A DNA stretch of 32,043 nucleotides, from contig CAZUXY010000051.1 in the NCBI GenBank assembly GCA_964624235.1, forward strand, positions 1 to 32,043, read 5' to 3'. Position numbers and translations under genes: made by a program. How positions within the stretch are numbered: position 1 is the stretch's first letter; the number at the start of each line of letters is the position of its first letter. The stretch comes from CAZUXY01 sp964624235. Its GTDB lineage: Bacteria; Spirochaetota; UBA4802; UBA5368. This document shows, one piece after another, positions 6,774-15,392 of the stretch. A model generated the notes under the pieces. That model saw only the letters and a program-made list of their open reading frames with translations. It was not told the DNA's origin and did not search any database.

Positions 6774-8018
6774 TCAAGGGGTATCAGCCAGTGGGAAGCG
6801 GGCCCTTCTCAGTGCGATCACACCCAGGACGGCCGCCAGCGCGCCCAGCAGTATGTACAGCGCAAACGCGACATGATAGCTTTTAGTGAGGTCGTGTATA
6901 TACCCTGAAAGAGGAACGCCCACAGCGGAACCGAGGGTGGTTGAAATATTCAAAAAACCGTATATAACGGCAAAGTGCTTCTGACCCAGGCATACCGATG
7001 TCATGAGGGGCGGAAGTACCGTTCTTACCGATATCGCGATACCAAACAGAATGTTGAAGGCAACTGCGATCCAGAATGCGCCGGCACCGTAAAGCAGTGC
7101 TATGGACAGTATAAGCCCGAAGAGGCAGGCGACCAGGCTCCTTACGAGACCGATCCTGTCGGCGAGGTAGCCCAGCACCAGCTTGCCGGCAACGAGCATG
7201 GTCATGTGCAGCGACATGAGGTTCGCCGCCGCGGTGGAACTGTATCCCAGGTCGGTCAGGTAGGGAACAATGTGGTGCAACACCCCCATGTTTGCCACGG
7301 CGATAAAGAGTATCATGACCGCCAGCAGCCAGAATTCGGGAGTTTTAAAAGAATCGGTGGCCGTGAGGCCCTGTTGCTCGGGTTCTTTCCCGTGGACCGC
7401 CTGGTCCCTTAGACCGTATGGTTTCAGTCCCATCTCCTTCGGGTGCGCCCTCACGATGAACAATGCCGAAGGTACCGTGGCGATACCGATCACCACACCC
7501 AGGATGAGGTATGCGGTCTCCCATCCGTAGGTGAGAATCATCCAGTTGGACAGAGGGTTGAAAATAAGACCGCCGATTCCCGTCGCGGCGAATACGATGC
7601 CCATAGCCAGTCCCCGTCGGTTTACAAACCAGTTGGTGATCATCATGGACACCGGGATGATATGTGACCCGGCGCTGCCGATGCCGAGAAACACCGAAAG
7701 GACATAGAACTGACCAAGGGTGCGGCATTGGGAGAAAAGCCCGAAGCTGATCGACATCGTCACCGTACATATCCCCATGATGAGGCGAATGTTGTATTTT
7801 TCAATCAGTTTGCCCATAACCGGTGCCATTACCATCATGGAGAGCGCGGCAATGGTGAAGTAGAGGGCGAATCCGCCTCTGGTAAAACCGAGCGACTCGA
7901 CGACCGGTTTGTAAAAGACGCCCATCGAGTTCATAATGATGCCGATACCGGCGAAATTTAAAAGAAAACCGGCGGCCACTATAAACCAGCCGTAATGAAC
8001 AGTACGATTCTGTTTCAT
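6774..8018 (-). CDS. MFS transporter, oxalate/formate antiporter or monocarboxylate type
   Basis: A 414-residue inner-membrane protein with about 12 hydrophobic segments and the two-half layout of the major facilitator superfamily. The N-terminus (HYGWFIVAAGFLLNFAGIG) and the loop with GKLIEKYNIRLIMG resemble the oxalate:formate antiporter/monocarboxylate group, which moves small organic anions. An ATG at 8024 abuts the GGAGGG ribosome site, so the second ATG at 8018, 6 bases behind it, is chosen. It is the last gene of the minus-strand cluster, 123 bases after the MoaD-like gene, and ends at a bidirectional terminator. It probably imports the cluster's organic-acid substrate or exports a product; the cargo is inferred from context only. 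Confidence 0.85.
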   Translation of the reverse strand: MKQNRTVHYGWFIVAAGFLLNFAGIGIIMNSMGVFYKPVVESLGFTRGGFALYFTIAALSMMVMAPVMGKLIEKYNIRLIMGICTVTMSISFGLFSQCRTLGQFYVLSVFLGIGSAGSHIIPVSMMITNWFVNRRGLAMGIVFAATGIGGLIFNPLSNWMILTYGWETAYLILGVVIGIATVPSALFIVRAHPKEMGLKPYGLRDQAVHGKEPEQQGLTATDSFKTPEFWLLAVMILFIAVANMGVLHHIVPYLTDLGYSSTAAANLMSLHMTMLVAGKLVLGYLADRIGLVRSLVACLFGLILSIALLYGAGAFWIAVAFNILFGIAISVRTVLPPLMTSVCLGQKHFAVIYGFLNISTTLGSAVGVPLSGYIHDLTKSYHVAFALYILLGALAAVLGVIALRRARFPLADTP

Positions 8019-8141
8019 TGACATCCCTCCGCATCAGACATTATAGTTGTTACCGGCATGGGCAATGTGGATGAAGGCAGATGGTGAAGCCGGCGTTGTG
8101 CAGCCTGGTATAATTGAAGAATTATCTTCCCATATCGGGAG

Positions 8142-8378
8142 TCAACCGCCGGGAAGAGGCGAAAAAAGTATCACTGAATCCCCGTTTTCCAATACCGTTT
8201 CAGGAGTACGTCTGAACCCGCCCATTACGCAGACAATCCGGCAGGTATCGGGTATGTCCAGGTATGTGGTGAGCAGTGAAAGGGTTGAACCGGTCGGGAG
8301 TTCCAGTACTCCGGGATTGATGTACTTTCTCAGCAGGCCGACCCCTTTTACACTCACTTTTATTCCATCGATTGCCAT
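8142..8378 (-). CDS. MoaD/ThiS-like sulfur carrier protein
   Basis: A 78-residue beta-grasp protein ending in SPLPGG, the C-terminal di-glycine on which MoaD and ThiS carry thiocarboxylate sulfur. The internal ELPTGSTLSLLTTYLDIP segment and the NGDSVILFSPL strand match the family. Its start lies inside the AOR gene (19-base overlap), so the two are translationally coupled. Known MoaD proteins donate the dithiolene sulfur of molybdopterin or tungstopterin, the cofactor AOR needs, so a dedicated role in loading the cofactor of this AOR is the simplest reading. No MoaE, MoeB or ThiF partner is encoded nearby; a genome-wide enzyme would have to activate it. Confidence 0.85.
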   Translation of the reverse strand: MAIDGIKVSVKGVGLLRKYINPGVLELPTGSTLSLLTTYLDIPDTCRIVCVMGGFRRTPETVLENGDSVILFSPLPGG

Positions 8379-10237
8379 ATTATCCCCGCCTCATCACCCA
8401 GTCCCAGGGCATGAAGTTTGTCCGCAACAGCCACTCCTTTCTCGGCGTCGAATTCCATGAGTTCATAAAAGCGGTTTTTCATCTCGTCAAAACGCACCTC
8501 GATCCCGGCCGTCTCTCCATCACGTGCCGGTTCTTTCAGTCTTTCGGTAAGATCGTCATCGGCAGCGGACATGCCGAAACGGTAATTTATGCAGCGTTTC
8601 AGGTGAAAAATACGCAGGCCCGCTTCCATCATGGTTTCTATAGTGAGGCCGTAACCGGCACACGCGTTTATCAGGTCCACTATCTCGGGAATGGTAAAGG
8701 AGCGGTCAGCGAACTGGCAGAGGCACGCGCTGTTTTCAATACTTCCTATAGCCGCGGCCAGCACCATGGTTTCGGCCTTTTTTTCATGAGTAAGAGCCTC
8801 CAGGTCGAACTCGAAGCCTATCTCAGGGTAGTTGCAGGCCCCCGACTCCATGAAGTGCATGGCCGTTTCCACGTGACAGGCGCCGCGGGGGCTTACGGCA
8901 TAGGCCAGGGCATGGCCGTGTCCCGCCCTGGGGTCGTGCATCGGGGCTTCGAGGCCCTTGCACTGGGCGGTGTATGCGATCGATTCCCTTCCCAGTACTT
9001 TCGCGGCGCCGGCGCTTCCCATAGAAAGGAGTGAGCCCAGCGGTCCGCTGCGCGCGGCCATGGCGGGGAGCACGGCAGTAACCACGGTGTCCAGATCGGC
9101 CCAGATAAGCGGAATGCCGCCGGTCTGTTCTTCCGTAAGGTGACCCTTTTCATACGCTTCCATGGCCCAGGCGATGGTTGCACCGGCGCTGATGGTATCG
9201 ATGCCCAGATCGTTGCATATCCTGCCGGCCTTGCAGACGGCGGCGAGGTCGGATGAGCCCATGAGACTGCCGAAGGCCGCCACGGTCTCGTACTCGGGCC
9301 CCGGCCCCTCGGGTATCGCGTAGGGCCCCTCGGTGATATGTATCACCCGCTTGCATGAAACCGCGCAATAGGCGCAGGTGCGGGTTTTTTTCAGGTACCG
9401 TTCCGAAAGGGTGCTGCCGGTCAGTTCCGCGGCTATCTCTTCGTCGAAATTCGATGTCCAGTTTTTTACCGGGACGTCGCCGTCGTACATATGGCCCTCG
9501 AGGTTTCCCGAGGTGCCGAAATCATGGAGCACCTGGGAGATGAGGTGTTCCCTTACGCGGGGCGTGAGTTCTTTGATAAGGGCATGGAGTTTTCCGGGAT
9601 CGGCCCATGGAATGTCGCCGGCCTCGTTTTCCACGACGACTGCCTTGAGGTTTTTTGAACCCATTACGGCCCCCATGCCGCAGCGGCCGAAGACATGATG
9701 CGCCCTGTTGAGTATACAGGCGAAAGGCACCATATTCTCTCCGGCGGGACCGATCACGAGTGAAGTGCTCCTGGGGCCGAATTTCTCATCGAGCAGGGAG
9801 GTGCTTTCGAAAACACCGCGGCCTTTGAGAAACGAAGCGTCTTCAATGAATACCCCTTCGCCGGAGATGCGGAGAAGGGACAGCCCTGCCGCCCTGCCGG
9901 TCACGGCCAGACCGTCAAAGCCCGCGTGCCTGAGGGCCGGGGGGAAAAAACCGCCGCACGAGGAATCGGCGTAGCCGCCGGTAAGCGGGGAACGCGCGGC
10001 GGCGCTCATACGGCTTGCCCCCGACAGACGGGCGCCCGCCAGGGGTCCGTTCATGAAGATAAGCAGCGATTCGGGCGCAAGAGGTTCCGCGCTGAAATCA
10101 GCCCTGTCACTGAATAATTTCGCCGCCAGGCCGCTGCCTCCGATGAAAAAACGGTAGGTTTCGATGGGCAGGCTGATCGATTCAACCGTATGATCGGTCA
10201 GGTTTATCCATGCGATTCTCCCCGTGTTGCCGTACAT
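8360..10237 (-). CDS. Aldehyde:ferredoxin oxidoreductase (tungsten AOR family) 1
   Basis: A 625-residue cytoplasmic tungstopterin enzyme that oxidises aldehydes to acids with ferredoxin, or the reverse. It shows the N-terminal AOR beta domain (YGNTGRIAWINLT), the pterin-binding ARSPLTGGYADSS region (81-93), GMGAVMGSKNLKAV (187-200) and the [4Fe-4S] ligands Cys288, Cys291 and Cys295 (CAYCAVSC) with the fourth probably Cys507 in CLCQF. The first three match the numbering of Pyrococcus AOR. The length is normal. It sits 77 bases after the SCP2-like gene and overlaps the MoaD-like gene. Context suggests it handles an aldehyde or acid of the GRE pathway. Relatives include glyceraldehyde-3-phosphate and formaldehyde oxidoreductases, so the substrate is open. 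Confidence 0.92.
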   Translation of the reverse strand: MYGNTGRIAWINLTDHTVESISLPIETYRFFIGGSGLAAKLFSDRADFSAEPLAPESLLIFMNGPLAGARLSGASRMSAAARSPLTGGYADSSCGGFFPPALRHAGFDGLAVTGRAAGLSLLRISGEGVFIEDASFLKGRGVFESTSLLDEKFGPRSTSLVIGPAGENMVPFACILNRAHHVFGRCGMGAVMGSKNLKAVVVENEAGDIPWADPGKLHALIKELTPRVREHLISQVLHDFGTSGNLEGHMYDGDVPVKNWTSNFDEEIAAELTGSTLSERYLKKTRTCAYCAVSCKRVIHITEGPYAIPEGPGPEYETVAAFGSLMGSSDLAAVCKAGRICNDLGIDTISAGATIAWAMEAYEKGHLTEEQTGGIPLIWADLDTVVTAVLPAMAARSGPLGSLLSMGSAGAAKVLGRESIAYTAQCKGLEAPMHDPRAGHGHALAYAVSPRGACHVETAMHFMESGACNYPEIGFEFDLEALTHEKKAETMVLAAAIGSIENSACLCQFADRSFTIPEIVDLINACAGYGLTIETMMEAGLRIFHLKRCINYRFGMSAADDDLTERLKEPARDGETAGIEVRFDEMKNRFYELMEFDAEKGVAVADKLHALGLGDEAGIIWQSME

Positions 10238-10314
10238 GGCCGTCTCTCCGTATACAGATAAAAAGAAAAACTACAGAATGATGCCCCGCCCATGGGCGTC
10301 GGGCCCTCTGATGA

Positions 10315-10752
10315 TCACCTGGTGATAATCAGGTCTTCCCTTCCCATTTCCTTGAGTGCTACGGGAAACATTTGAAAAGCGGGTTTTACTACCGGCAGCA
10401 GCTTCAGCATCGCGGTCACCTTACCCCCCTGTTTGATGATACCCTTGGCTATACCCGCGATGGGGTTTTCGTGGCCGTGCCAGAAACTGTGTGAATGATC
10501 GGCGGGCTGTTTCGACCAGACGTCCTCCTTGAGGTCGCAGGGTCCGGTGTAGAAAGTCCCGTACATTCCGGCCTGTTTCGGCGGATTTTTCAAATCGATG
10601 GTGATCTCGGCGTCAGGATCGGTATAAATGAACTTTATAATGATTCCCGCCTTGCTCATTTTTTTTCCGATCTTCTCGTCCTTGAGGACCCGCTCAAGAA
10701 AATAAGAATAAATGTTATAGAGGTCCTGCGCGTCTTTATAATACTTGCTCAT
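10315..10752 (-). CDS. Small SCP2-like protein
   Basis: A 145-residue soluble protein without signal peptide or membrane segment. The central strands IIIKFIYTDPDAEITIDL (about 37-54), the GTFYTGPCDL turn and the later GGKVTAMLKLLPVVKPAF helix resemble the sterol-carrier-protein-2 lipid-binding fold, but the match is weak and made from pattern only. Members of that fold bind acyl chains or acyl-CoAs. A CATGGG-preceding AGGAGA ribosome site supports the start. It lies 22 bases after the paraoxonase-like gene and 77 bases before AOR, so it belongs to the cluster and may bind or present its hydrophobic intermediate. A second SCP2-like protein begins at 31355. Confidence 0.6.
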   Translation of the reverse strand: MSKYYKDAQDLYNIYSYFLERVLKDEKIGKKMSKAGIIIKFIYTDPDAEITIDLKNPPKQAGMYGTFYTGPCDLKEDVWSKQPADHSHSFWHGHENPIAGIAKGIIKQGGKVTAMLKLLPVVKPAFQMFPVALKEMGREDLIITR

Positions 10753-10774
10753 GGGTTTCTCCTGTAGTTATGAT

Positions 10775-11863
10775 TTATGGTTTTGGTAAAAGTTCGCAGT
10801 CCAGAAAACGGTTCTCATACACGGCGCCGATGAGAAGACGGTTTCTCCATGACACCGCCACACTCGATCCCGAAAGTTCCTTTCCCGGATCCAGATACAC
10901 CCGGGTGATATCGTACTTCCCGTCCTTAAGGGGACGAATACGCAGCACCTCCGACGGGGAAAGCGCCGCCGGATCTTTGGAATGTTTTACAAACTCAAGC
11001 AGTTTGGGATGACACCCGGCCCAGATGGTGCCCTTTTCATCTACATCCAGATTGTCGACGCCGGTATCGAGCCTGATTGATGTCAGTTCTTTTAGATCGC
11101 CGGTGGTTTTATCCCTTTCATATACATGAATTTTACGGCCGACGGTGGCGCCCGCGTACAGCCGGGTGCCGTCGGGGCTCAGGGCCAGTCCGTTGGCGTA
11201 GGCGAGGCCGCCGGCGACTTTCCGAAAGCGCTTCCCGTCATAATAAAGGATGTACGATATGGGCAGCTGCAGGTAATTCTCCAGTTTTTTCCCAAAGGGA
11301 GAGTAAGCGCCATGGTCGATGCTCACGTAGAACCGGCGGGGTCCCACACCGAGGAGGTCATTAGGGCTGGTAAGATCTTTACCCTGTATGGTTTCCCTGT
11401 GGAGCAGTTTACCCCCACGGTATTCGAAAATTTCAATCACGCTGGAACCGGTGGATTCGAAAAAGTGGCTGTCCATGCCCATGTTGACGACGTAAAGCAG
11501 GCGTGTCCCGTCGGGGGCCTCGTACAGCGACATTCCATGAGGTGTGAAAGGACGCTTAAAGCCGCCGGTAAGAAGCACGGGCGGCGCGAGGGGTTTTGCC
11601 GGGGAATAGGCGGATATCCCTCCGCGGGCATGTTCCCCCCGCATGGCGGCGCGGCGGTCGGTGAAGGAAATCATTACCGTGCCGCTCTGCCGGTCCACCA
11701 CCAGGTCTTCCGGACCCGGGATCCCCGTCACCGGCCTGCATGAGTAAAGACCCTGATGAACGATTGTACGAAAGTGCCCGGCATCCCTGAGGGTCTTCAG
11801 GGCGAACAGACCCGCGAGTACGATAAGAACGGCTATACCTGAAAATAACTTCTTTGCGGTCAT
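10775..11863 (-). CDS. Paraoxonase/arylesterase-like lactonase (PON family)
   Basis: A 362-residue six-bladed propeller protein. The start at 11863 follows AGGAGG by 6 bases; an upstream ATG at 11893 lacks one. A signal anchor (KLFSGIAVLIVLAGLFAL) places it in the periplasm or on the membrane. Alignment by eye with human PON1 is clear over the whole length: calcium ligands Glu52-Asp53, Asn168 (SPNDL), Asn224 (YANG), Asp270-Asn271 (VDN), the PHG catalytic His109, and Cys42/Cys356 that match the PON1 disulfide. The second histidine of the PON1 dyad (His134) is Met128 here. PON enzymes hydrolyse lactones and aryl esters. Within this operon it may open a lactone form of the substrate before uptake. 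It lies 46 bases after the acyl-CoA dehydrogenase gene. Confidence 0.85.
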   Translation of the reverse strand: MTAKKLFSGIAVLIVLAGLFALKTLRDAGHFRTIVHQGLYSCRPVTGIPGPEDLVVDRQSGTVMISFTDRRAAMRGEHARGGISAYSPAKPLAPPVLLTGGFKRPFTPHGMSLYEAPDGTRLLYVVNMGMDSHFFESTGSSVIEIFEYRGGKLLHRETIQGKDLTSPNDLLGVGPRRFYVSIDHGAYSPFGKKLENYLQLPISYILYYDGKRFRKVAGGLAYANGLALSPDGTRLYAGATVGRKIHVYERDKTTGDLKELTSIRLDTGVDNLDVDEKGTIWAGCHPKLLEFVKHSKDPAALSPSEVLRIRPLKDGKYDITRVYLDPGKELSGSSVAVSWRNRLLIGAVYENRFLDCELLPKP

Positions 11864-11909
11864 ATCCCGCCTCCTGAACTCTCCCGGCGTCACTTCACCC
11901 GGGAAAGAA

Positions 11910-13070
11910 TTATTTCCTCTGGTCGAACCTTCTGCCGAACAGCATGCTGGCCAGGGTTATTTTCAGCATCTGCAGTGTCCCTCCGGCGACTCCCCAGGCC
12001 TTGGCGTCCCGGTACATCCGCTCCATGGGGAACTCCCTGCTGTAGCCGTATCCGCCGAAAACCTGCATGGCGCTGTTGGTCACGTCCACCACCATTTCGT
12101 TGGCATAGCACTTGCCCATGGAAGCCTCGTAGATGGAGGGAAGTCCCTGGCCCGCGCCGCAGGCCGCGCGGTAGACCAGCAGCCGCGCCGCGTCCAGCTT
12201 CATCGCCATGTCCACGAGTAAAAACTGTATGGCCTGGAATTCGCAGATGGCGCGGCCGAAGGCTTTACGTTCCATGGCATAGGCCCTGGCCGCTTCGACG
12301 GCGCCCCCCGCGATACCCAGACACATGGCGGCGTTGCCGCAGCGCTCGATATCAAAGGTGAGCATGAGCTTGTTGAAATCGCCGGGGCCGATCACCACGT
12401 TGCTCCTGGGCACTTTCACGTCATCGAAGAACAGGTCGCAGGAGGGCATCCCCCTTAGTCCCATATACTCCTCCTGCTTGCCGAAGGTGAAGCCAGGCAT
12501 CCCCTTCTCGACGATGATCCCGCCGATACCTTTATAGCCCTTGATGTCGCCGAAACGGGTATAGACCATGTAATGGCTCGCGTGTCCTCCCCCGGTGATA
12601 AAGGACTTGCGCCCGTTAAGCACGTAGTGATCGCCCTCCTCGACCACACGGGTGGAAAGCGAGGTAAGGTCCGAGCCCACCTCCGGCTCGGTCATGCAGA
12701 CCGAAACGCTCAACTCGCCCCTGCAGACCCCCGGGATGATCTTCTTTTTCTGTTCCTCGGTGCCGAACAGGTCGATGACCCGCACGGGACCCACGTTGGA
12801 TTCGAACACCGGGGCGGCTATCATGGGACTGAATTTCGCCAGTTCCTCAATGGCGAGTACGGCGTTGATGCCGGGCTGGCCGCCGCCGCCGTGTTCCGCG
12901 GAAAGAGTCATCCCCAGAAGTCCCAGGTCGGCGTACTGCTTCATCAGCTGGTAGGGGAATTCACCGGTGGCGTCGATCTGTTTCGCCACTTCCTTGAAGT
13001 TCTGTCGCTCACCCATGGTTTTGAGGGTCTGGATCAGCATGGTCTGTTCTTCGGTCAGTGAAAAATCCAT
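11910..13070 (-). CDS. Acyl-CoA dehydrogenase
   Basis: A 386-residue FAD enzyme that desaturates an acyl-CoA at the alpha-beta carbons and passes electrons to electron-transfer flavoprotein. It shows MTEPEVGSDLTSLST (126-140), the flavin-binding FITGG (157-161), AFGRAICEFQAIQ (270-282) and QVFGGYGY (336-343). The usual catalytic Glu of the C-terminal EGT motif is missing: the sequence reads VAGGT (361-365). As in isovaleryl-CoA dehydrogenase, a glutamate in the earlier helix, Glu242 in FDIER, is well placed to be the base. This hints at a branched or unusual acyl chain. Spaced 79 bases after the MmgE/PrpD gene and 46 bases before the lactonase. No ETF gene lies in the window. Confidence 0.92.
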   Translation of the reverse strand: MDFSLTEEQTMLIQTLKTMGERQNFKEVAKQIDATGEFPYQLMKQYADLGLLGMTLSAEHGGGGQPGINAVLAIEELAKFSPMIAAPVFESNVGPVRVIDLFGTEEQKKKIIPGVCRGELSVSVCMTEPEVGSDLTSLSTRVVEEGDHYVLNGRKSFITGGGHASHYMVYTRFGDIKGYKGIGGIIVEKGMPGFTFGKQEEYMGLRGMPSCDLFFDDVKVPRSNVVIGPGDFNKLMLTFDIERCGNAAMCLGIAGGAVEAARAYAMERKAFGRAICEFQAIQFLLVDMAMKLDAARLLVYRAACGAGQGLPSIYEASMGKCYANEMVVDVTNSAMQVFGGYGYSREFPMERMYRDAKAWGVAGGTLQMLKITLASMLFGRRFDQRK

Positions 13071-13149
13071 AAGCGCTCCTTATCGGTTGTATATTTAGAT
13101 GCCGTTACACAGGCGACGATCAGAATCGTCACCCGGGCACGGCGCTGTC

Positions 13150-14517
13150 TTACACCAGGGCCGTGAGTTCCTTCATGTCTTTCAGCCTTTCCAGGTTCAG
13201 TGCCGCCTCGATGACTCGTTCTATCTTTTTCCCGTCGCGGTTACCGGCGAAACGTCGCACCTTGGCGGCGATATCGTCCGCCTCCATGGGATCCCTCGGG
13301 TCTCCTTTGGGGATGTCCACCTGCTTTGCCAGTTTTTTCCCGTCTTTAAGCGTTACTTCCACCCTGCTCGAGGTCTTATCGGGATATACCTTGTTAAGTT
13401 CATCGTCCCCTTTTACCGTGACCCTGCCCGCGAGGTTCAAGAGGACTGGATCGGCGATTCGTTTTTCGGTAAGCTGCAGCGGGCCCAGATCGCCGTCCAG
13501 AAGGCAGGCGGCCACCACGTGGGGAATCGAGAACTGCGCGGTTACGAAAGTGCTTTCTTTTGTAATACCCTTGCCCACGGCGATGAGGGCGATGCCGTAG
13601 GTATAAACTTCGATAAAATCGATATCGTCGGCTTTCAGCTTCTTTTCTTTTGATAATTCCAGTGTCGCCTGGGCCGCGCCGTGGGTGTGCCTGCACGCGG
13701 TGTACGGTTTGAAGTACACGTCGGTAATGGTATAGTGTTCACCCAGACGGTCGGTGATCCTGTCAAAGACCGGTTCAGCCCTTACGGTGATCTGTGTGAA
13801 CCCGCCCTTGAGAGCGGAGCCCTCGAGCACCTGGGGGTGTCCGGAAACTCCGTTCATGGCGAGCCCCGCGGCCATGATGCCCGCGCTGGCCGCCTGGCCG
13901 CCCTGTACGATCTTTACGGTGTACCCGCCCATCAGCTGCTCCGCCATTGACAGCGGCACCAGATAACCGGCATTGCCCAGCGCGTTTAACATTCCGGCTT
14001 CATCGAGCTTCATGAGCCGGGAGGCCGCCGCGGCGGCTCCGAAGGTGCAGCAGGTGCCGGTGGGGAGGAAGCCCGACAGGGTATGATAGGGGTGCATGGC
14101 GGCCGCCGGTCGGTTCGCCGCTTCGTATCCCGCGACCACCGCTTCAATGACCTCCCTGCCGCCGAGGCCCGACTTTTCGGCGATCGCGATTGATGCCGGT
14201 ATGACCCCCGTCCCCGGATGGTTGCCGCCGAACCTCAGGCCGTCCTGCGCCTCAATGGCCTCGGCCGTGGTGCCGTTGATGAAGGCGGCGTTTTGCAGGC
14301 CGGTTTTGAACCCGCATCCCAGTGCGGTGGCTACATCCGGCCCGCCCAGTGACTTTATGAAGGAAATCACCCCCGCGACGGCTTCCAGTTCAAGGGAACC
14401 GTATACATTGGCGATATAGTCCAGTATGCAGAGTTTCGCCTTGTGTATGACCGCCTCGGGCAGTCTGTCGAAGGAAATTTCATGACAGAATTTCGCGAGC
14501 TTTCTTGTATAATCCAT
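13150..14517 (-). CDS. MmgE/PrpD-family protein
   Basis: A 455-residue protein of the family that includes 2-methylcitrate dehydratase (PrpD), cis-aconitate decarboxylase and iminodisuccinate epimerase. The start at 14517 follows GGGAGG by 7-8 bases; an upstream ATG at 14541 has no ribosome site. Visible family features are the early helix AVIHKAKLCILDYIANVYGS, the GTTAEAIEAQDGLRFGGNHPG region carrying the conserved Asp/His, KPYTACRHTHGAAQA and the C-terminal VKRRF-like tail. Family enzymes add or remove water or carbon dioxide, or epimerise, on polycarboxylates. The position between CoA-transferase B and acyl-CoA dehydrogenase suggests a hydratase, dehydratase or epimerase step on an acid intermediate. 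There is no methylcitrate synthase nearby, so a PrpD role is unlikely. Confidence 0.88.
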   Translation of the reverse strand: MDYTRKLAKFCHEISFDRLPEAVIHKAKLCILDYIANVYGSLELEAVAGVISFIKSLGGPDVATALGCGFKTGLQNAAFINGTTAEAIEAQDGLRFGGNHPGTGVIPASIAIAEKSGLGGREVIEAVVAGYEAANRPAAAMHPYHTLSGFLPTGTCCTFGAAAAASRLMKLDEAGMLNALGNAGYLVPLSMAEQLMGGYTVKIVQGGQAASAGIMAAGLAMNGVSGHPQVLEGSALKGGFTQITVRAEPVFDRITDRLGEHYTITDVYFKPYTACRHTHGAAQATLELSKEKKLKADDIDFIEVYTYGIALIAVGKGITKESTFVTAQFSIPHVVAACLLDGDLGPLQLTEKRIADPVLLNLAGRVTVKGDDELNKVYPDKTSSRVEVTLKDGKKLAKQVDIPKGDPRDPMEADDIAAKVRRFAGNRDGKKIERVIEAALNLERLKDMKELTALV

Positions 14518-14580
14518 ATATATACCTCCCGTGGAATTCATTGGTTCGGCAGGGGCCGGTTCAAACCTGGAGCCGCTGAA

Positions 14581-15381
14581 TTATACATAACCCCGCTTCT
14601 CATAGATCTTTATCATACGGAGGGGGTCCAGTATCTCTCGTAAGACTCTCAGTTCTTCGGCGGTGGGGGGTTCCGTTTCATGAACATCATCCGCTACCTT
14701 GAGATCCCATGGCGTGTTTTTTCTTATTTCGTCAATCGAGCTGCCGGGATGGTAGGTGGCCAGATAGGCCTCTTTGGTCTGAGGATCGAAACGCATCACC
14801 GCCTTGTTAGTGATGATCACCTCGGGGCCGGTGTTTGAGGGCAACCCCCATTTTTCACGCGCGCCTGGTCCGTCTATATATCCCGGCGTCGTGATGAAAT
14901 CCACCCGCTCGGCCAGCCTGCGCGTGTCATGGAGCGCAATGATGAGCACCCGCTTCGCGAGGGAGCCTATAGGGTTTGCGCCGCCGCTGCCGGGAAGGCG
15001 GTTTTTGGGCTTGTCGTAGCTCCCTATCACCGTGGTGTTGATATTTCCGTACTTGTCCACCTGGCTGCCGGCGAGAAAGCCTACGTCCACCCATCCGCCC
15101 TGGAGGAACATCCCCATAACCTCGATGAGGCCGCCGATCATCGCCGCTCCCGGGTTCAGGCAGGGGTCCCCCACCGAGAGAGCGGGGCGTCGCGGACGGG
15201 CGTCGTATACTCCCGACTCCTGCATCATGCTGGCATTTGGTGCCTGGACGTGTTTCGCGATATTGGCGGCCATGGTGGGGAAGCCGGTCCCCACGATCAC
15301 CACGTCGTTGTCATTGATTTCCCTGGCCCCGCAACAGGCCATGAGTTCCGGTTTGATATAGTCGTTCGGGTGTTCATTCAT
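14581..15381 (-). CDS. Class I CoA-transferase, subunit B (GctB/IpdB-like)
   Basis: A 266-residue beta-type subunit. The segment MMQESGVYDARP places Glu55 where glutaconate CoA-transferase has its catalytic Glu54, the residue that forms the glutamyl-CoA thioester. Other family features are GGWVDVGFLAGSQVDKYGNINTT (about 95-117), the SGGAN turn and FITTPGYIDGPG. The closest families I can name are glutaconate CoA-transferase and the IpdB subunit of the ring-opening hydrolase of steroid degradation; the sequence alone does not separate them. It lies 11 bases after the DUF362 gene, which separates it from subunit A. With subunit A it should move CoA onto a carboxylic acid of the pathway. Confidence 0.9.
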   Translation of the reverse strand: MNEHPNDYIKPELMACCGAREINDNDVVIVGTGFPTMAANIAKHVQAPNASMMQESGVYDARPRRPALSVGDPCLNPGAAMIGGLIEVMGMFLQGGWVDVGFLAGSQVDKYGNINTTVIGSYDKPKNRLPGSGGANPIGSLAKRVLIIALHDTRRLAERVDFITTPGYIDGPGAREKWGLPSNTGPEVIITNKAVMRFDPQTKEAYLATYHPGSSIDEIRKNTPWDLKVADDVHETEPPTAEELRVLREILDPLRMIKIYEKRGYV

Positions 15382-15392
15382 GGATGTGCCTC

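Noticed and set aside
8105..8130. Plus-strand TATAAT and a GAAGA/TCTTC palindrome between the MFS and MoaD-like genes
   Set aside because: No -35 box and no plus-strand gene downstream; the 5-bp arms are expected by chance.
14551..14580. tRNA-like T-arm sequence GGTTCAAACC
   Set aside because: No acceptor, D or anticodon arm can be built around it; the flanking bases do not pair as a T stem.
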